Source of the DNA: Candidatus Hydrogenedentota bacterium
GTDB taxonomy: Bacteria; Hydrogenedentota; Hydrogenedentia; Hydrogenedentales; SLHB01
Reading direction: 5' to 3'
Length of the DNA: 42,303 nucleotides
NCBI GenBank assembly: GCA_016215105.1
Contig: JACRLJ010000014.1
Coordinates: forward strand, 17,506-59,808
The notes under the pieces are model-generated. The model had not been told where the DNA came from. It ran no database searches and was given only the letters and a program-made list of their open reading frames with translations. Below are positions 1-9,600 of this stretch, one piece after another; the stretch's first letter is position 1, and the number at the start of each line of letters is the position of its first letter. Made by a program: the position numbers and the translations under genes.

Positions 1-10
1 AATTCCCCCT

Positions 11-50
11 ACAGCCGTAGACTTGAGACAAGTCTACGGCTGTTTCTGTT
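11..50 (+). terminator. Rho-independent terminator of an upstream gene outside the window
   Basis: A perfect 14-bp stem (ACAGCCGTAGACTT at 11-24, its complement at 30-43) closes a 5-nt loop, GAGAC, and runs into a T-rich tract (TTTCTGTTT). This is the classic intrinsic terminator layout. It would end a plus-strand gene lying left of the window and insulates the hydrolase gene that follows. Confidence 0.75.
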
Positions 51-156
51 TGTGCGAAACGGCCTCTATGGCCGTTGCGCCACGCGACGGCAACGCGTAT
101 ATTCAACGCTACGAATGGGCTCGAAGTGTGCGCGTCAAAAGCGGAGGTGTTGTCCT

Positions 157-1176
157 ATGCCATTCTCGCATCGGTCTCTTCAATCAATCCTTGCCTTGGC
201 GCTTGCGGGCGTGTTGGCGCCCGGCGCAGCGCCCTCCGAGGGCCAGCGAACGATGCGCTATAAGGCAGGTAGCGCGAACGCAGCCCACGCCTGGCAACAG
301 GACGTTCGCGGACAACTAGCGGAATTGCTGCACCTGACTGACTTGGCGAAGTCGCGGGCCACAATACCACTCGAAGCGGAAACCACCGGGCGCGAGGACC
401 GCGATGGATTCATTTTGGAGACCGTGCGGCTTCGGTCGACCAAGGGCAGGAGCATCACGTGCGCATTGGCGAAGCCCTCCCCCACGCCGTCTGGCGCTCT
501 CCCGGCAGTGGTCTGTATTCATGGTCACCAGGGCACGCAGATGACACCGTTCAATCCCAAGGAAGATATCTACAAGGAATTTGGAGCGGCGTTGGCGAAG
601 CGGGGGTTTGTGGTGATATCCACGAACGTGGGCCAACACGAAGTCTACGAGACGGGGCGCACGCTGATGGGCGAACGCCTGTGGGATCTGATGCGGTGCG
701 TGGACTATCTGCAATCGCTCACCGAGGTGGACCCGAAGCGCATCGGATGCGCGGGGCTGTCCCTGGGCGGAGAAATGGCGATGTGGCTCGGGGCGATGGA
801 TGAACGGATTGCTGCGACGGTAAGCGCGGGGTTTCTGACGTACATGGACCAGATGGAACAAAACCATTGCATTTGCTGGAAGTTTGACGGCCTGCGGGAG
901 CGGGTGGATTACCCGGACATCTACTGCCTGATCGCGCCGCGCGCGTTGCAGTGTCAGAATGGCTTGAAAGAACCGGAGACGCAGTTTACGGTTCCTCTGG
1001 CGCGCAAGGCCATGGAGGAGGTAAAGCCCATCTACAGGGATCTTGGCGCCGCCGGCAACGTCGAGCTTCTGGTTCACGAAGGGGCGCACGAGATCGCGCT
1101 CGAACCGTTGATTGCCTTTCTAGACAGACACATGAAGCGCCCGACGGCGCCACAGAAAGACCCGGCAGGGCGTTGA
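157..1176 (+). CDS. Exported alpha/beta hydrolase (dienelactone hydrolase/acetyl-xylan-esterase-like)
   Basis: A 339-residue serine hydrolase of the alpha/beta fold, probably an esterase acting outside the cytoplasm; the substrate is not readable from sequence. The start at 157 is chosen over an upstream in-frame ATG at 52 because GGAGG lies at 143-147 with a 9-nt spacer, and because the protein then begins with a signal-peptide-like stretch (basic MPFSHRS, then a hydrophobic Ala/Leu core). Visible motifs are an oxyanion-type HG in CIHGHQG, the nucleophile elbow GLSLGG with Ser202, and a late GAHEI with His311 as likely catalytic base. The acid is not obvious. The gene stands alone, after a terminator and before a convergent gene. 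Confidence 0.8.
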   Translation: MPFSHRSLQSILALALAGVLAPGAAPSEGQRTMRYKAGSANAAHAWQQDVRGQLAELLHLTDLAKSRATIPLEAETTGREDRDGFILETVRLRSTKGRSITCALAKPSPTPSGALPAVVCIHGHQGTQMTPFNPKEDIYKEFGAALAKRGFVVISTNVGQHEVYETGRTLMGERLWDLMRCVDYLQSLTEVDPKRIGCAGLSLGGEMAMWLGAMDERIAATVSAGFLTYMDQMEQNHCICWKFDGLRERVDYPDIYCLIAPRALQCQNGLKEPETQFTVPLARKAMEEVKPIYRDLGAAGNVELLVHEGAHEIALEPLIAFLDRHMKRPTAPQKDPAGR

Positions 1177-1182
1177 GCGGAA

Positions 1183-1300
1183 GAGCTTAGTAGTGAAGCT
1201 CCGGAGGCACTTGGACGCCAAGCCCGCCGCTGAGAAGCGGATAGCCCGACCGGCCGTACCTGGGGCCGTGTGGCGATCCCAGGAAATGGCACACCCACAC
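1183..1300. other. Cluster of hairpins between two convergent genes (bidirectional terminator or structured element)
   Basis: The 135-bp gap between two convergent genes is packed with perfect short stems: GAGCTT/AAGCTC (1183-1188/1196-1201), CTTGG/CCAAG (1210-1214/1218-1222), CCGCT/AGCGG closing a GAGA tetraloop (1227-1240), CCTGGG/CCCAGG (1259-1264/1278-1283) and GTGTGG/CCACAC (1268-1273/1295-1300). None is followed by a T tract. It may act as a two-way transcription barrier, but it is richer in structure than a simple terminator; see findings. Confidence 0.45.
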
Positions 1301-1311
1301 CAGTCTTGCGA

Positions 1312-2445
1312 TTACGGTTTCTTGACGAATTCCTTGTAGCTCGCGGCGAACTCGGTCTTCACTTTTTCGCGGGCGGCGCGAAGAGCCTGAACTTCCTTGC
1401 CGTCGGTAATCGGACCGAACTCGAGTGTGAAGGATTTGCTTTCGCCTGGCTTCAACGAGTGGAGCAGGCCCTGATCCTCGTCTATCTGACGGCCTTCGAC
1501 GCCGCAGTTGCAGGGTTCGAAGCCTACGGTGTAGTCCTGCTCCCCCATCTGTTTCCATTCCACGAAACGGGGTAATTCCTTCTTGTTGTACTTGACGTAG
1601 ACGCCGAATCCTTCGCCTTCGCCCTTTCCGAACCCGCCGTTCACGATGGCAGCGGTCACGGTACCGTCCCGGTCCGCGGCCATGTCGTGGTAGTAGCACT
1701 TCTCTTTGTACTTGTGCGTCGGTGGGTCGAGTTTGTACCAATTCTCCTTACCGTCGACCGCTTCGGCGTCGCGCGGCGCGACGTAACGGCTCGGGGTTAT
1801 CAGTTCCGACCCGGCGTCAACCGCCGGCCAACCGATATTGCAGTGGTAGAGCAGCATGTACTTGGTCTTGTTGAATCCTTCGTTGGTGACCGTGTCTTTA
1901 ATCCAGAAGCGGCGCTCACCGAGCTTGGTCGAAACCGTGCGTTTAAGGGTGAGATTCTCGCCGAAGACCACCGTCTCGCGCATCGTTCCCGTTACGCTAA
2001 GGACATAGTCTCTACCCTGCCATTCCTGAACAACTTGGATGTTGCGGGCCGGGGAGTTGCCGATGCGTCCGTGGAGTCCGTTGCCGAGCAATGCGCTCTC
2101 CGGACGCGGCGCGCCGACGTGGGTGAGCCCGCACGTGGTGACGAGCCCTCCGAAATAGCTACGCAACCAGCGGATGCCTTCGGCCTCGAAATATTGCGGC
2201 GCGACGTCACCGGTAGCGGAACGCCAGCCCATGGCGCGGCCGTTGAAGGAAGCGGATGCGATGTCGAGACACCGATCCAGCAGCACGGTCAATTCAAGAC
2301 CGTTTCCAGTATGGAGAATCGCCGCGCGGGTAGGACGTTCGTTACCGTCGTCCAATTGCACAGTGCGTACCCCCGCGATTTGATCCATATTTCCAACGCG
2401 TCGGCGCAGTTCGTCGGTCGCGTACTTCTTCCCGTAGATCTCCAT
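1312..2445 (-). CDS. DUF4432 family protein (aldose-1-epimerase-like fold)
   Basis: A 377-residue cytoplasmic protein of the DUF4432 family, which has the galactose-mutarotase beta-sandwich fold and is thought to bind or epimerise sugars or sugar phosphates. Characteristic stretches are LLDRCLDIASASF near residue 55, the conserved LYHCNIGWPAVDAGSELI around residue 200, and GFEPCNCGVEGR near 325. The start at 2445 is set by AAGGAGG directly upstream; a longer in-frame reading to 2493 lacks such a site. It is monocistronic, convergent with the hydrolase and divergent from the kinase-like gene. Its exact substrate cannot be deduced. Confidence 0.8.
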   Translation of the reverse strand: MEIYGKKYATDELRRRVGNMDQIAGVRTVQLDDGNERPTRAAILHTGNGLELTVLLDRCLDIASASFNGRAMGWRSATGDVAPQYFEAEGIRWLRSYFGGLVTTCGLTHVGAPRPESALLGNGLHGRIGNSPARNIQVVQEWQGRDYVLSVTGTMRETVVFGENLTLKRTVSTKLGERRFWIKDTVTNEGFNKTKYMLLYHCNIGWPAVDAGSELITPSRYVAPRDAEAVDGKENWYKLDPPTHKYKEKCYYHDMAADRDGTVTAAIVNGGFGKGEGEGFGVYVKYNKKELPRFVEWKQMGEQDYTVGFEPCNCGVEGRQIDEDQGLLHSLKPGESKSFTLEFGPITDGKEVQALRAAREKVKTEFAASYKEFVKKP

Positions 2446-2634
2446 TGTATCCTCCTTGTTTGATCCGCGATAGGGTAGCGTGAAATCACCCATAACCGGT
2501 AGTGTACTGGACGGCTAGGATAATCGTCTCAAGACCGCGTAATCAATTTCGTTTTGACCCGTCGCGTTCCAGAGCGTGATCTGTGGGCCGGGCATGCGCG
2601 GTAATGGAGCATTCTCCCTCGCAGAAAAGCTAAG

Positions 2635-2664
2635 TGGGCAAAGGTCAATGAAGAATGGTACGAT
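2635..2664 (+). promoter_or_regulatory. Promoter giving a leaderless mRNA for the kinase-like gene
   Basis: A -10 box TACGAT (2659-2664) ends 6 nt before the ATG at 2671; a weak -35 (TGGGCA, 2635-2640) lies 18 bp upstream. Initiation at the usual distance would fall on or beside the start codon, which has no Shine-Dalgarno sequence. The same geometry recurs at four other genes here. Confidence 0.45.
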
Positions 2665-2670
2665 TCGGCC

Positions 2671-4308
2671 ATGAAGACTAGACTTGAAGCTATTGAGCCT
2701 GCCTTGTCGTATGCGCGGGATCGCCTGATGGCTGGAACAGGCGCGACGCCTTCTGAAACCGCTATCGCAGCGTTGGGAGAAGCTCTGAGCGCGTTGCGCG
2801 CCTGTCACGGGTTTCTGGCTGTACATCGTCCGCCAGTGTATCGCACCGAGCGTGCCGGCGCATTGGTGTCGTCGTGTTATCCGGACGGCGCCAATGAAAG
2901 AATCGTGACACGGATCGAGAGTGTCGGCGATTGCGTCTACGACGCAGAGCAGGTTCGGGCGTGTGTGGAGGCCGTGGTCGGGTCGGTACGGCTTGAAGAT
3001 GACGCGCGGTTGTGGGTCGAGTTGTTTGAGGAAGAAGACGTGCCGCGCGTCGCGGTCAGTCTCGACGGTCCGGGGCGCGTTCCGGATACCGTGAGCTTCG
3101 GCGGGTTTGTTGAATTGCCGTTTGAGGAATTTGAAGCGCGTTGGACCGTCGCGACGCGGGGTGGGCGCATCGACAAGACGACCAATGGCTTGGCGTTGCG
3201 ACTGAAGGGCATCCGCGACCCTCGCGAGAGCGTCGAAGGGTTACAGCCACTGATTGATGCGGTGGCGGGCGCGGAAAAGAACGCAAGAACCGCGTTGCGG
3301 TGGATAGGAATCGCCGCTGAGGGATCGAGGCAGGCGGATAGCGCGAAAGAATGCGGCAAGGCCCTCGAGGCGGCTCGGGGCGCCTTGGACGGCGCGTTGC
3401 TCATCGTTGAGGGCGCGCCGGCGCCGTTGGAGCCGGCCGACCTGACCTCGGTTCTGGCAGAAGTCGAGAAGGAGCTTCGTCCCGGGCTCGAGCATGCCGG
3501 TATTCATATCGAAACGCTTTGCGACGCGCAGACGCCGCCAATTCTGATGCATCGCAGAAGTATGTCCGCGTTTTTCCGCTCCCTGTTCGGCTGGGGAAAG
3601 AAGGGCTTACCCGACGGCGGGCTAGTATCGCTGTTGATGGAGTACGATCTCCCCCGCCACTCTGTCGGTCTCGTCATTTCGTTCACGGGTCCCACGGCGG
3701 CGAAGGATGGGGCGTTCTACGAGGCCTCGCTCCGGCGGGCGCTGGTGGAGAAGCACGGCGGGACCTTGGAATGCTCGTCTGACGCGAAGAGCATAACGAT
3801 TTCGGCAAGCGTGCCCGATCCGGTGGGTAAGACGCTAGAGGAGTGGATTCCGGGGTTCGCCGTGTATTCCGTGCGCTCGAAGAAGATGTTGCGCCTACTG
3901 AAGGGCAGCGGTCAGGCCGCGCTGGAAGAAGCGATTATGGGTGGCGTACTTGAGGAAGAATTGGAGCGGTGGCTTCTGCCGCGGCTGGAAGACCCTATGA
4001 CGATTCATTTGGCGCGCGACCTGAAACCCGATAACCGCGCGCTGCCAGGCTCATCACCGGAACGCCTGGAGAAGGCGTTGGGGCAAGTTCAGCGGGGAAA
4101 ACCAAGGAAGGAAATCTGCAAGCCGCAGTATGCGGGGGAATTGCTGTGGGCGTTTCGGATCGATGAGCGTCATCGGGCAGCGTTGGGATTGAACGGACTT
4201 AATGATGCAGCCATTAAGGCGCTGTGCATCGCGTTGGTACAAAGCCCCCCGGCATGTCTGGAAGCGCTTCGGATCATCGCGAAGGTGGGCTACGCCGGCA
4301 GAGGGTGA
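2671..4308 (+). CDS. Degenerate histidine-kinase-like protein
   Basis: A 545-residue soluble protein with no signal peptide or membrane segment. Residues about 192-382 follow a sensor kinase core: a helical dimerisation-like stretch, the linker phrase around APLEPADLTSVLAEVE, an N-box-like region (296-317) and a C-terminal ATPase strand pair (LVEKHGGTLECSS, then SITISASVP). The phosphoacceptor His motif and the Asn of the N box (usually NLLxNA, here FRSLFGWG) are absent. A separate G1-box-like LDGPGRVP lies at 131-138, as if a second, more N-terminal GHKL-like fold were present. Residues 390-545 match nothing I recognise. Likely a non-catalytic sensor or scaffold; the family assignment is inference from pattern. 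The 3' end overlaps the convergent DUF433 gene by 19 bp. Confidence 0.55.
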   Translation: MKTRLEAIEPALSYARDRLMAGTGATPSETAIAALGEALSALRACHGFLAVHRPPVYRTERAGALVSSCYPDGANERIVTRIESVGDCVYDAEQVRACVEAVVGSVRLEDDARLWVELFEEEDVPRVAVSLDGPGRVPDTVSFGGFVELPFEEFEARWTVATRGGRIDKTTNGLALRLKGIRDPRESVEGLQPLIDAVAGAEKNARTALRWIGIAAEGSRQADSAKECGKALEAARGALDGALLIVEGAPAPLEPADLTSVLAEVEKELRPGLEHAGIHIETLCDAQTPPILMHRRSMSAFFRSLFGWGKKGLPDGGLVSLLMEYDLPRHSVGLVISFTGPTAAKDGAFYEASLRRALVEKHGGTLECSSDAKSITISASVPDPVGKTLEEWIPGFAVYSVRSKKMLRLLKGSGQAALEEAIMGGVLEEELERWLLPRLEDPMTIHLARDLKPDNRALPGSSPERLEKALGQVQRGKPRKEICKPQYAGELLWAFRIDERHRAALGLNGLNDAAIKALCIALVQSPPACLEALRIIAKVGYAGRG

Positions 4309-4511
4309 AACTGTTCTTGCTCCACTAGTTCACCAGCAAATTGGAGCGCCGCGAGAATGTCTTCACGCGTCAAATCGTATTCGCGTTCGACATCCTCGAA
4401 GCTCATGCCGCCCGCGAGACTCCCGACTACGTAGGCGACCGGCATTCGAGTACCGCGAACAACAGGTTTTCCGTGGCAGATTTTCGGGTCAATCACGATC
4501 CGCTCATTCAT
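4290..4511 (-). CDS. DUF433 domain protein (antitoxin-like), unpaired
   Basis: A 73-residue protein that is almost entirely a DUF433 domain: IDPKICHGKPVVRGTRMPV, then a short helix-turn-helix-like part (GMSFEDVEREYDLTREDILAAL). DUF433 proteins often act as DNA-binding antitoxins of VapB45-like pairs with a PIN-like (DUF5615) toxin. No such partner is encoded on either side. AAAGGAGA just upstream supports the start at 4511. Its 3' end overlaps the end of the kinase-like gene on the other strand. Confidence 0.8.
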   Translation of the reverse strand: MNERIVIDPKICHGKPVVRGTRMPVAYVVGSLAGGMSFEDVEREYDLTREDILAALQFAGELVEQEQFHPLPA

Positions 4512-4662
4512 CGACGGGGGTCTCCTTTACTCGGCTACAATTCATTATGCACCACCCCTTCATATCTGAGCACAAGTGCGCAGCGCTCACACTTGAAGCC
4601 GGGCAGCGCCAAATGCTACAACTGCGGCGGGAACCTTGGAACCACAGCCCGGAGAGGACAAT

Positions 4663-6576
4663 GTGGGTGTAACGTATCGTTCCGTCCTGATCGGCCTGCT
4701 GTTGATCCCTCTCAACTGCTTTTGGGTCGTTCTCGCCGAGATCATGTGGTATTCGGGTGAGCCCACCACCATCAGCCTCTTCTACAACGTCATCTTCATC
4801 CTCTCGATCATCATTCTGATCAATCTCGCCGTGCAGCGTTACAAGCCGTCCTGGGCGCTGCAGCCACCTGAAATTCTCGTCATTTACACCATGTTGGCCA
4901 TTGCCAGCGCCTTGTGCGGTCACGACATGATCGAGATCCTCATTCCGACCATGACCCACCTTCACCGGTATGCCCCCATTGAGCAACGGTATACGGAGGC
5001 GCTCAAGCATGTGCCCTCGTGGCTCGTGGTATCAGACCCAACCGCGCTCGAAAGCGCGTATATTGGCCAGGAATCCATGTACGCTTGGGCGAACCTGGCG
5101 CCTTGGCTGAAGCCGCTGGCCTATTGGTTCTGGTTCATTATGGCGCTGTGCGCGGTGCTGTGGGGAATGAACTTGATCCTGCGAAAGCAGTGGACCGAAA
5201 ACGAGAAGCTCTCGTATCCCGTCATTCAAGTGCCTATGCTGTTAGCGACGGAACCCAAGAGTCTGCTGACGAACCGTTTGTTTTGGCTGGCCTTCGCATT
5301 GGCGGGAACTATCGACGTCGTCAACGGATTCAACGCGCTATTTCCGTTGCTCCCCAAGATTCCCGTTGTCCACATCGTTGATTTGCAAACGCTGTTCCCG
5401 GAACGTCCGTGGAAAGACATGGGCGGGGCTTGGGTATCGTTTTATCCGTTCGCGATTGGCATGTGCTTTTTCATGCCAACCGATCTCGCGTTTTCGTGTT
5501 GGTTCTTCTTCATCTTCTGGAAGATACAGCGAGTCTTCGCGAGCTACATCGGTATTCACGGCATGCCGGGATTCCCATTTGTCGAGGAACAAACTGCCGG
5601 CGGGTACTACGCAATCGCGTTAATCGCGTTGTGGGTCACGCGTCATCACTTTCTGCGCTGCGCCCGTATTCTGGTGGGCCTGCCGGTGGATCGGGAGACG
5701 CCGTGGGAACGCCTCGAGGTCCGCATCGCCGTGGTCCTGATGACGGTCGGATTCGGATCGCTCGTGTTGTTCTGCCGCTGGGCGAACATGTCGTTCCCAA
5801 TCATCATCGTGTTCTTCATTTTGTACTTTTTGCTTTCGATCGCGGTGACCCGGATGCGCGCGGAACTCGGCCCTCCGGCGCACGATCTTCACGCCATCGG
5901 CCCTCAACTCCAAATTCTCAAATTCATGGGCATGTCCGAGATGGGCCGCAACTACGCATCCGACATGACGATGTTTGGCTTTCTGAATTTCTTCAATCGC
6001 GCCTACCGCGGACATCCGATGCCTCATGGGCTCGAGGCCTTTCGCATCGCAGAGCGCCTCAAGATGGACAATCTGCGTTATCTGCTCGCAATGGCTGTCG
6101 CGGTTGTCGCGGGAACGCTGTCGGCGTTCTGGGCCATGGTGTGGGTATTCGACAAGTACGGCGCCGCGGCGCAGATTGTCGGCCCCGGCGAATTGTTCGG
6201 ACGCGAAACCTGGGAACGGGTGAACCTGTGGTTTACCGCGCCGGAAATTCATCAGTACCAGCCAACCTACGCAATACTTATCGGCATAGTGTTCTCGCTG
6301 GGTCTCGCCGCGCTGCGCATGAACCTTACGTGGTGGCCGTTTCACCCCGTCGGATACGCGGTGAGCGGCTCGTGGTCCATGGAGCAATTGTGGGTCTGCA
6401 TATTCGTGGCGTGGCTAATCAAAGTGCTGATGATGAAATACGGCGGGGTCAAGGCGTACAAGCCAGCTGTGCCGTTCTTTGTTGGACTGATCATGGGCGA
6501 CTTCATCGTGGGCGCCTGCTGGAATCTCTACGGCGTCATAATGGAGAGGCAGGTGTACCATTTCTGGCCATACTGA
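4663..6576 (+). CDS. OPT-like polytopic transporter (DUF6785/DUF6784 type), first copy
   Basis: A 637-residue integral membrane protein with roughly 14 hydrophobic segments. Recognisable phrases are ENEKLSYPVIQVPMLL near residue 185, PTDLAFSCWFFFIFWKIQ near 270, EEQTAGGYYAIALIALW near 305 and MRAELGPPAHDLHAIGPQ near 405, which together fit the DUF6785 N-half and DUF6784 C-half of proteins distantly related to oligopeptide transporters. The transported substrate is unknown. I take the GTG at 4663 as start because GGAGAGG (4651-4657) precedes it by 5 nt; a TTG at 4636 would also be in frame but has no such site. It opens a membrane operon with the next two genes. Confidence 0.7.
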   Translation: MGVTYRSVLIGLLLIPLNCFWVVLAEIMWYSGEPTTISLFYNVIFILSIIILINLAVQRYKPSWALQPPEILVIYTMLAIASALCGHDMIEILIPTMTHLHRYAPIEQRYTEALKHVPSWLVVSDPTALESAYIGQESMYAWANLAPWLKPLAYWFWFIMALCAVLWGMNLILRKQWTENEKLSYPVIQVPMLLATEPKSLLTNRLFWLAFALAGTIDVVNGFNALFPLLPKIPVVHIVDLQTLFPERPWKDMGGAWVSFYPFAIGMCFFMPTDLAFSCWFFFIFWKIQRVFASYIGIHGMPGFPFVEEQTAGGYYAIALIALWVTRHHFLRCARILVGLPVDRETPWERLEVRIAVVLMTVGFGSLVLFCRWANMSFPIIIVFFILYFLLSIAVTRMRAELGPPAHDLHAIGPQLQILKFMGMSEMGRNYASDMTMFGFLNFFNRAYRGHPMPHGLEAFRIAERLKMDNLRYLLAMAVAVVAGTLSAFWAMVWVFDKYGAAAQIVGPGELFGRETWERVNLWFTAPEIHQYQPTYAILIGIVFSLGLAALRMNLTWWPFHPVGYAVSGSWSMEQLWVCIFVAWLIKVLMMKYGGVKAYKPAVPFFVGLIMGDFIVGACWNLYGVIMERQVYHFWPY

Positions 6577-6619
6577 TGAATAGACCGAGCGGAGTCATGC
6601 GCTCCATCCGAAACTCAGG

Positions 6620-9600
6620 ATGAAGACCACCCTGCATATTGTGTGGTGGACGATTGCGGCGGCGCTGGCCGTGGCGGTACAAGTCTATCTTAGTTACTGG
6701 GCGACGCAGACCGAGAAGGATCCAAATCTCCAGGAGACCGCGCAATTCGCCACTTCAGATTATCCAGGCATCGCCGCGCGTATTACGTCCGAGGGCTTGC
6801 AGGCGCATATTACCGCGCTGTCGAGCATTCCATCCCGGCTTACGGGCACGGAGGGGTGCGACCGGGCGGCGAAGTACATCGCGGATCAGTTTCGCGCGCT
6901 TGGAGCCGGCGAGCCACGGGTACACGAGTTTCCGGTCACCGTTCCGGTGTTCACGCGCTGCGAGTTGAAGACCGCGCAAGGCGCTTATCCCATCCACCCC
7001 GTGTATCCCAACGGGATGTGCCCGGCGGCGGTTCCGAAGGACGGCCTCAGCACTCGATTGATCTACGGGGGCTATGGCCGGCTGGGAAGTCTGGACGGAA
7101 AAGACGTTCAAGGGGCGACGGTACTTGTTGAGACGGGCGCGCGGGAACCCTGGCTGTACCTGATCGATCTTGGCGCGCGGGCCGTCGTGTTCGTTGAGAA
7201 CGGCCGTTCCGCCCGCGCACTCGAGGACTTCACGCAGACCGGATCGTCGCAAAACGTGCCGCGTTTCTGGATGACGGCCAAAGAGGCCAAGCCGCTGATC
7301 GATCGATTGAAGAAGCAAGATATGGACGCGACCTTGTACTCCGACGCGCGATGGGAACAGCGGACCGGCAAGAATCTGTGGATTGATATTCCCGGAGTAA
7401 GTAAGGCCGAGCACAATCGCTCCGAACGAATCGTGCTGGAGTCGTATTACGACAGTTTCTCGTTTGTGCCGGACCTGGCGCCGGGCGCCGAGCAAGCCTG
7501 CGGGATAGCGGCGTTGCTGGAACTGGCGAAAATCGTCAAGGACCACCCTTTCGAGAAGACCGTGCGTGTGTTGGCAATGTCGGGGCATTTCCAGGCGCTG
7601 GAAGGCCCGCGCCGGTACATTTGGGATGAGGTGGGACAATACGACTCGCCGATGCGCGACGTGTCACCGCAGGACTACGACGCGTTCCTGGGCCTGGACT
7701 TGTCATCCAATGGCGCACGCGTGGGACTTTTTTTCGGCGGGACATTCTACCAGCGGACCACGACCACGTTGCGGCCCCAGTTGTCGGACTTGGGACGGCG
7801 CGCCACCCAGTACGCGGGGGAGATTGCGAAGGCGCTCGATACAGACCCCGCGCTTGCGTTCGTAGACACCATCAATCCCACGCTGGGAATGGACTGGCCC
7901 AGTTTCATGCCCACTCCGCTGGCCTTGGACCATGAAGCAGCGTTGCTGGCGGGCGTTCCGTCGGTGTCGTTCGTGACCACCAACGACACCCGCTATTTCA
8001 CCGGAACGCCTGGTGACACGTCGGTGAACATCGACAACCTCGTCACGCAGACGCAAACGCTTGCATGTCTACTGCCCAACGCCTTCAACGTGGAAGGCCG
8101 CTATCTGAAGCGCTCCTTGGCGCGAAGCGCCTGCGAACTTAACGGACGTGTGGTGTCATTCGATCCGAAGACGAGTTACCTGCCCGACAAACCCCGGCCC
8201 AACGCGCTGGTTCGAATTCGGACTCAGTGGGGCTTTGACATGTTCCACGCGGGTGTCGCAATGCAGCCGATCGTCACCGCGGACGAGCGCGGGGAGTTTG
8301 GCGTGCCCGGCATGGCAATCAAAGAAGAGGCCTGGGCGCTGCAGCAAGCCGGCGTGGCCGCCGAACCGTTCGTGGTCGAGGAAGGCGCCATCACGTGGGC
8401 GGCAGATTACGGGCAAATGGGCAAGGAGAGTTACCCAATTACGACCACAATGGTGCAGAAACAGATGGACCTGATGTGCGTAGTTTTTCCCTGCAAGACC
8501 CTGGACCTCTACAACTTGATTGATCCGCGCACGTTCATGTACCTGAACACGCTCGAAGTGCTCGACGCCGCGAATGAGAGCAAGCCACCGGTGTTTGGAA
8601 CGACGATAGTTGACAGCACGTGGCTGGCGTACTCCTCCCCAACCGCCACCGTGTATGCGGCGCCCGGATCGCGCTTGAAACTTGCGGTGGGACCTGGGCT
8701 GGCGCAGAAACGCATGTTGTTGTTAAACGTCCCCGAGACGAAGCCCGCTAACGAGGTCTTCAATACGGGCGAAGGCTTCAGTGTGGACGAGACACCCGCC
8801 ATTCACCAGAGCTATCTGCAGAGCGCGCGCGACATGTGGCGGCTGGATGAATCGCGCATTGGCTTCTTCGGTTCGCGCGGCATCGAGAACGCGCGGGTCG
8901 AGCGCCTGCACGCGTTGGCCGGTGAAGCGTTGGAGAAGTCGCAGGCGGCGTTGACGGGCAAGCGTTACCAGGAGCATTTCGTGGAGGCCCGGCGCGCGTT
9001 GAGCCTTGAGTCGCGGGCGTATCCGGACGTGCTGGGCATGGCCAACGACGTGGTGCGGGGCCTGGTGTTCTATCTAGTCCTGCTGGTTCCATTCGCATTC
9101 GCCATGGAGCGTCTCTTTCTGGCGGGACGCCGCATCGAAACGCGAATACTCGGTATCGCGGGCATCTTCCTGTTGATGTTCCTGGCGCTGCGTTTCACCC
9201 ATCCCGCTTTTCAAATCGTGCTGAGCCCGATGGTGGTGCTGCTTGGCTTCGTGGTCGCGGTGCTGTCGACGGTCGTAATTTCGATTGTGATGGCGAAACT
9301 CGAAGCGTTGGTCTCCATACAGAAGACCGCGCAGGAAGGCGAGCATGAGTCGGGCGTGCAAGCGGTCAGCGGTTTCGCGTTGGCGTTGGAGATGGGCATC
9401 GCCAACATGCGCCGCCGTAAAGCGCGCACGGTGCTCACGTCCATAACACTTATCGTCTTGACGTTCTCGGTGTTGTCGTTCGCGTCGGTAACGGCGCAAC
9501 TTCGGACGCAGCAATATGTGTATGAGGAAGGCGCTACTCCCTATAAGGGTGTGTTACTCCGCACCCGGAATTGGGCCCCATTCCCATTCGACACGTTCGC

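Noticed and set aside
316-1089. 257-codon antisense frame over the alpha/beta hydrolase
   Set aside because: Shadow of a gene with a catalytic motif, signal peptide and Shine-Dalgarno.
1187-1311. C-terminal coding tail on the minus strand (ending GVQVPPELHY)
   Set aside because: No start or domain of its own; it is the extension of a shadow frame of the DUF4432 gene and coincides with the hairpin cluster. Kept only as a note in the hairpin finding.
5409-6623. 404-codon plus-strand frame overlapping the first transporter
   Set aside because: Arg/Gly/Ser-rich composition and no start signal; the transporter frame has consistent membrane helices.
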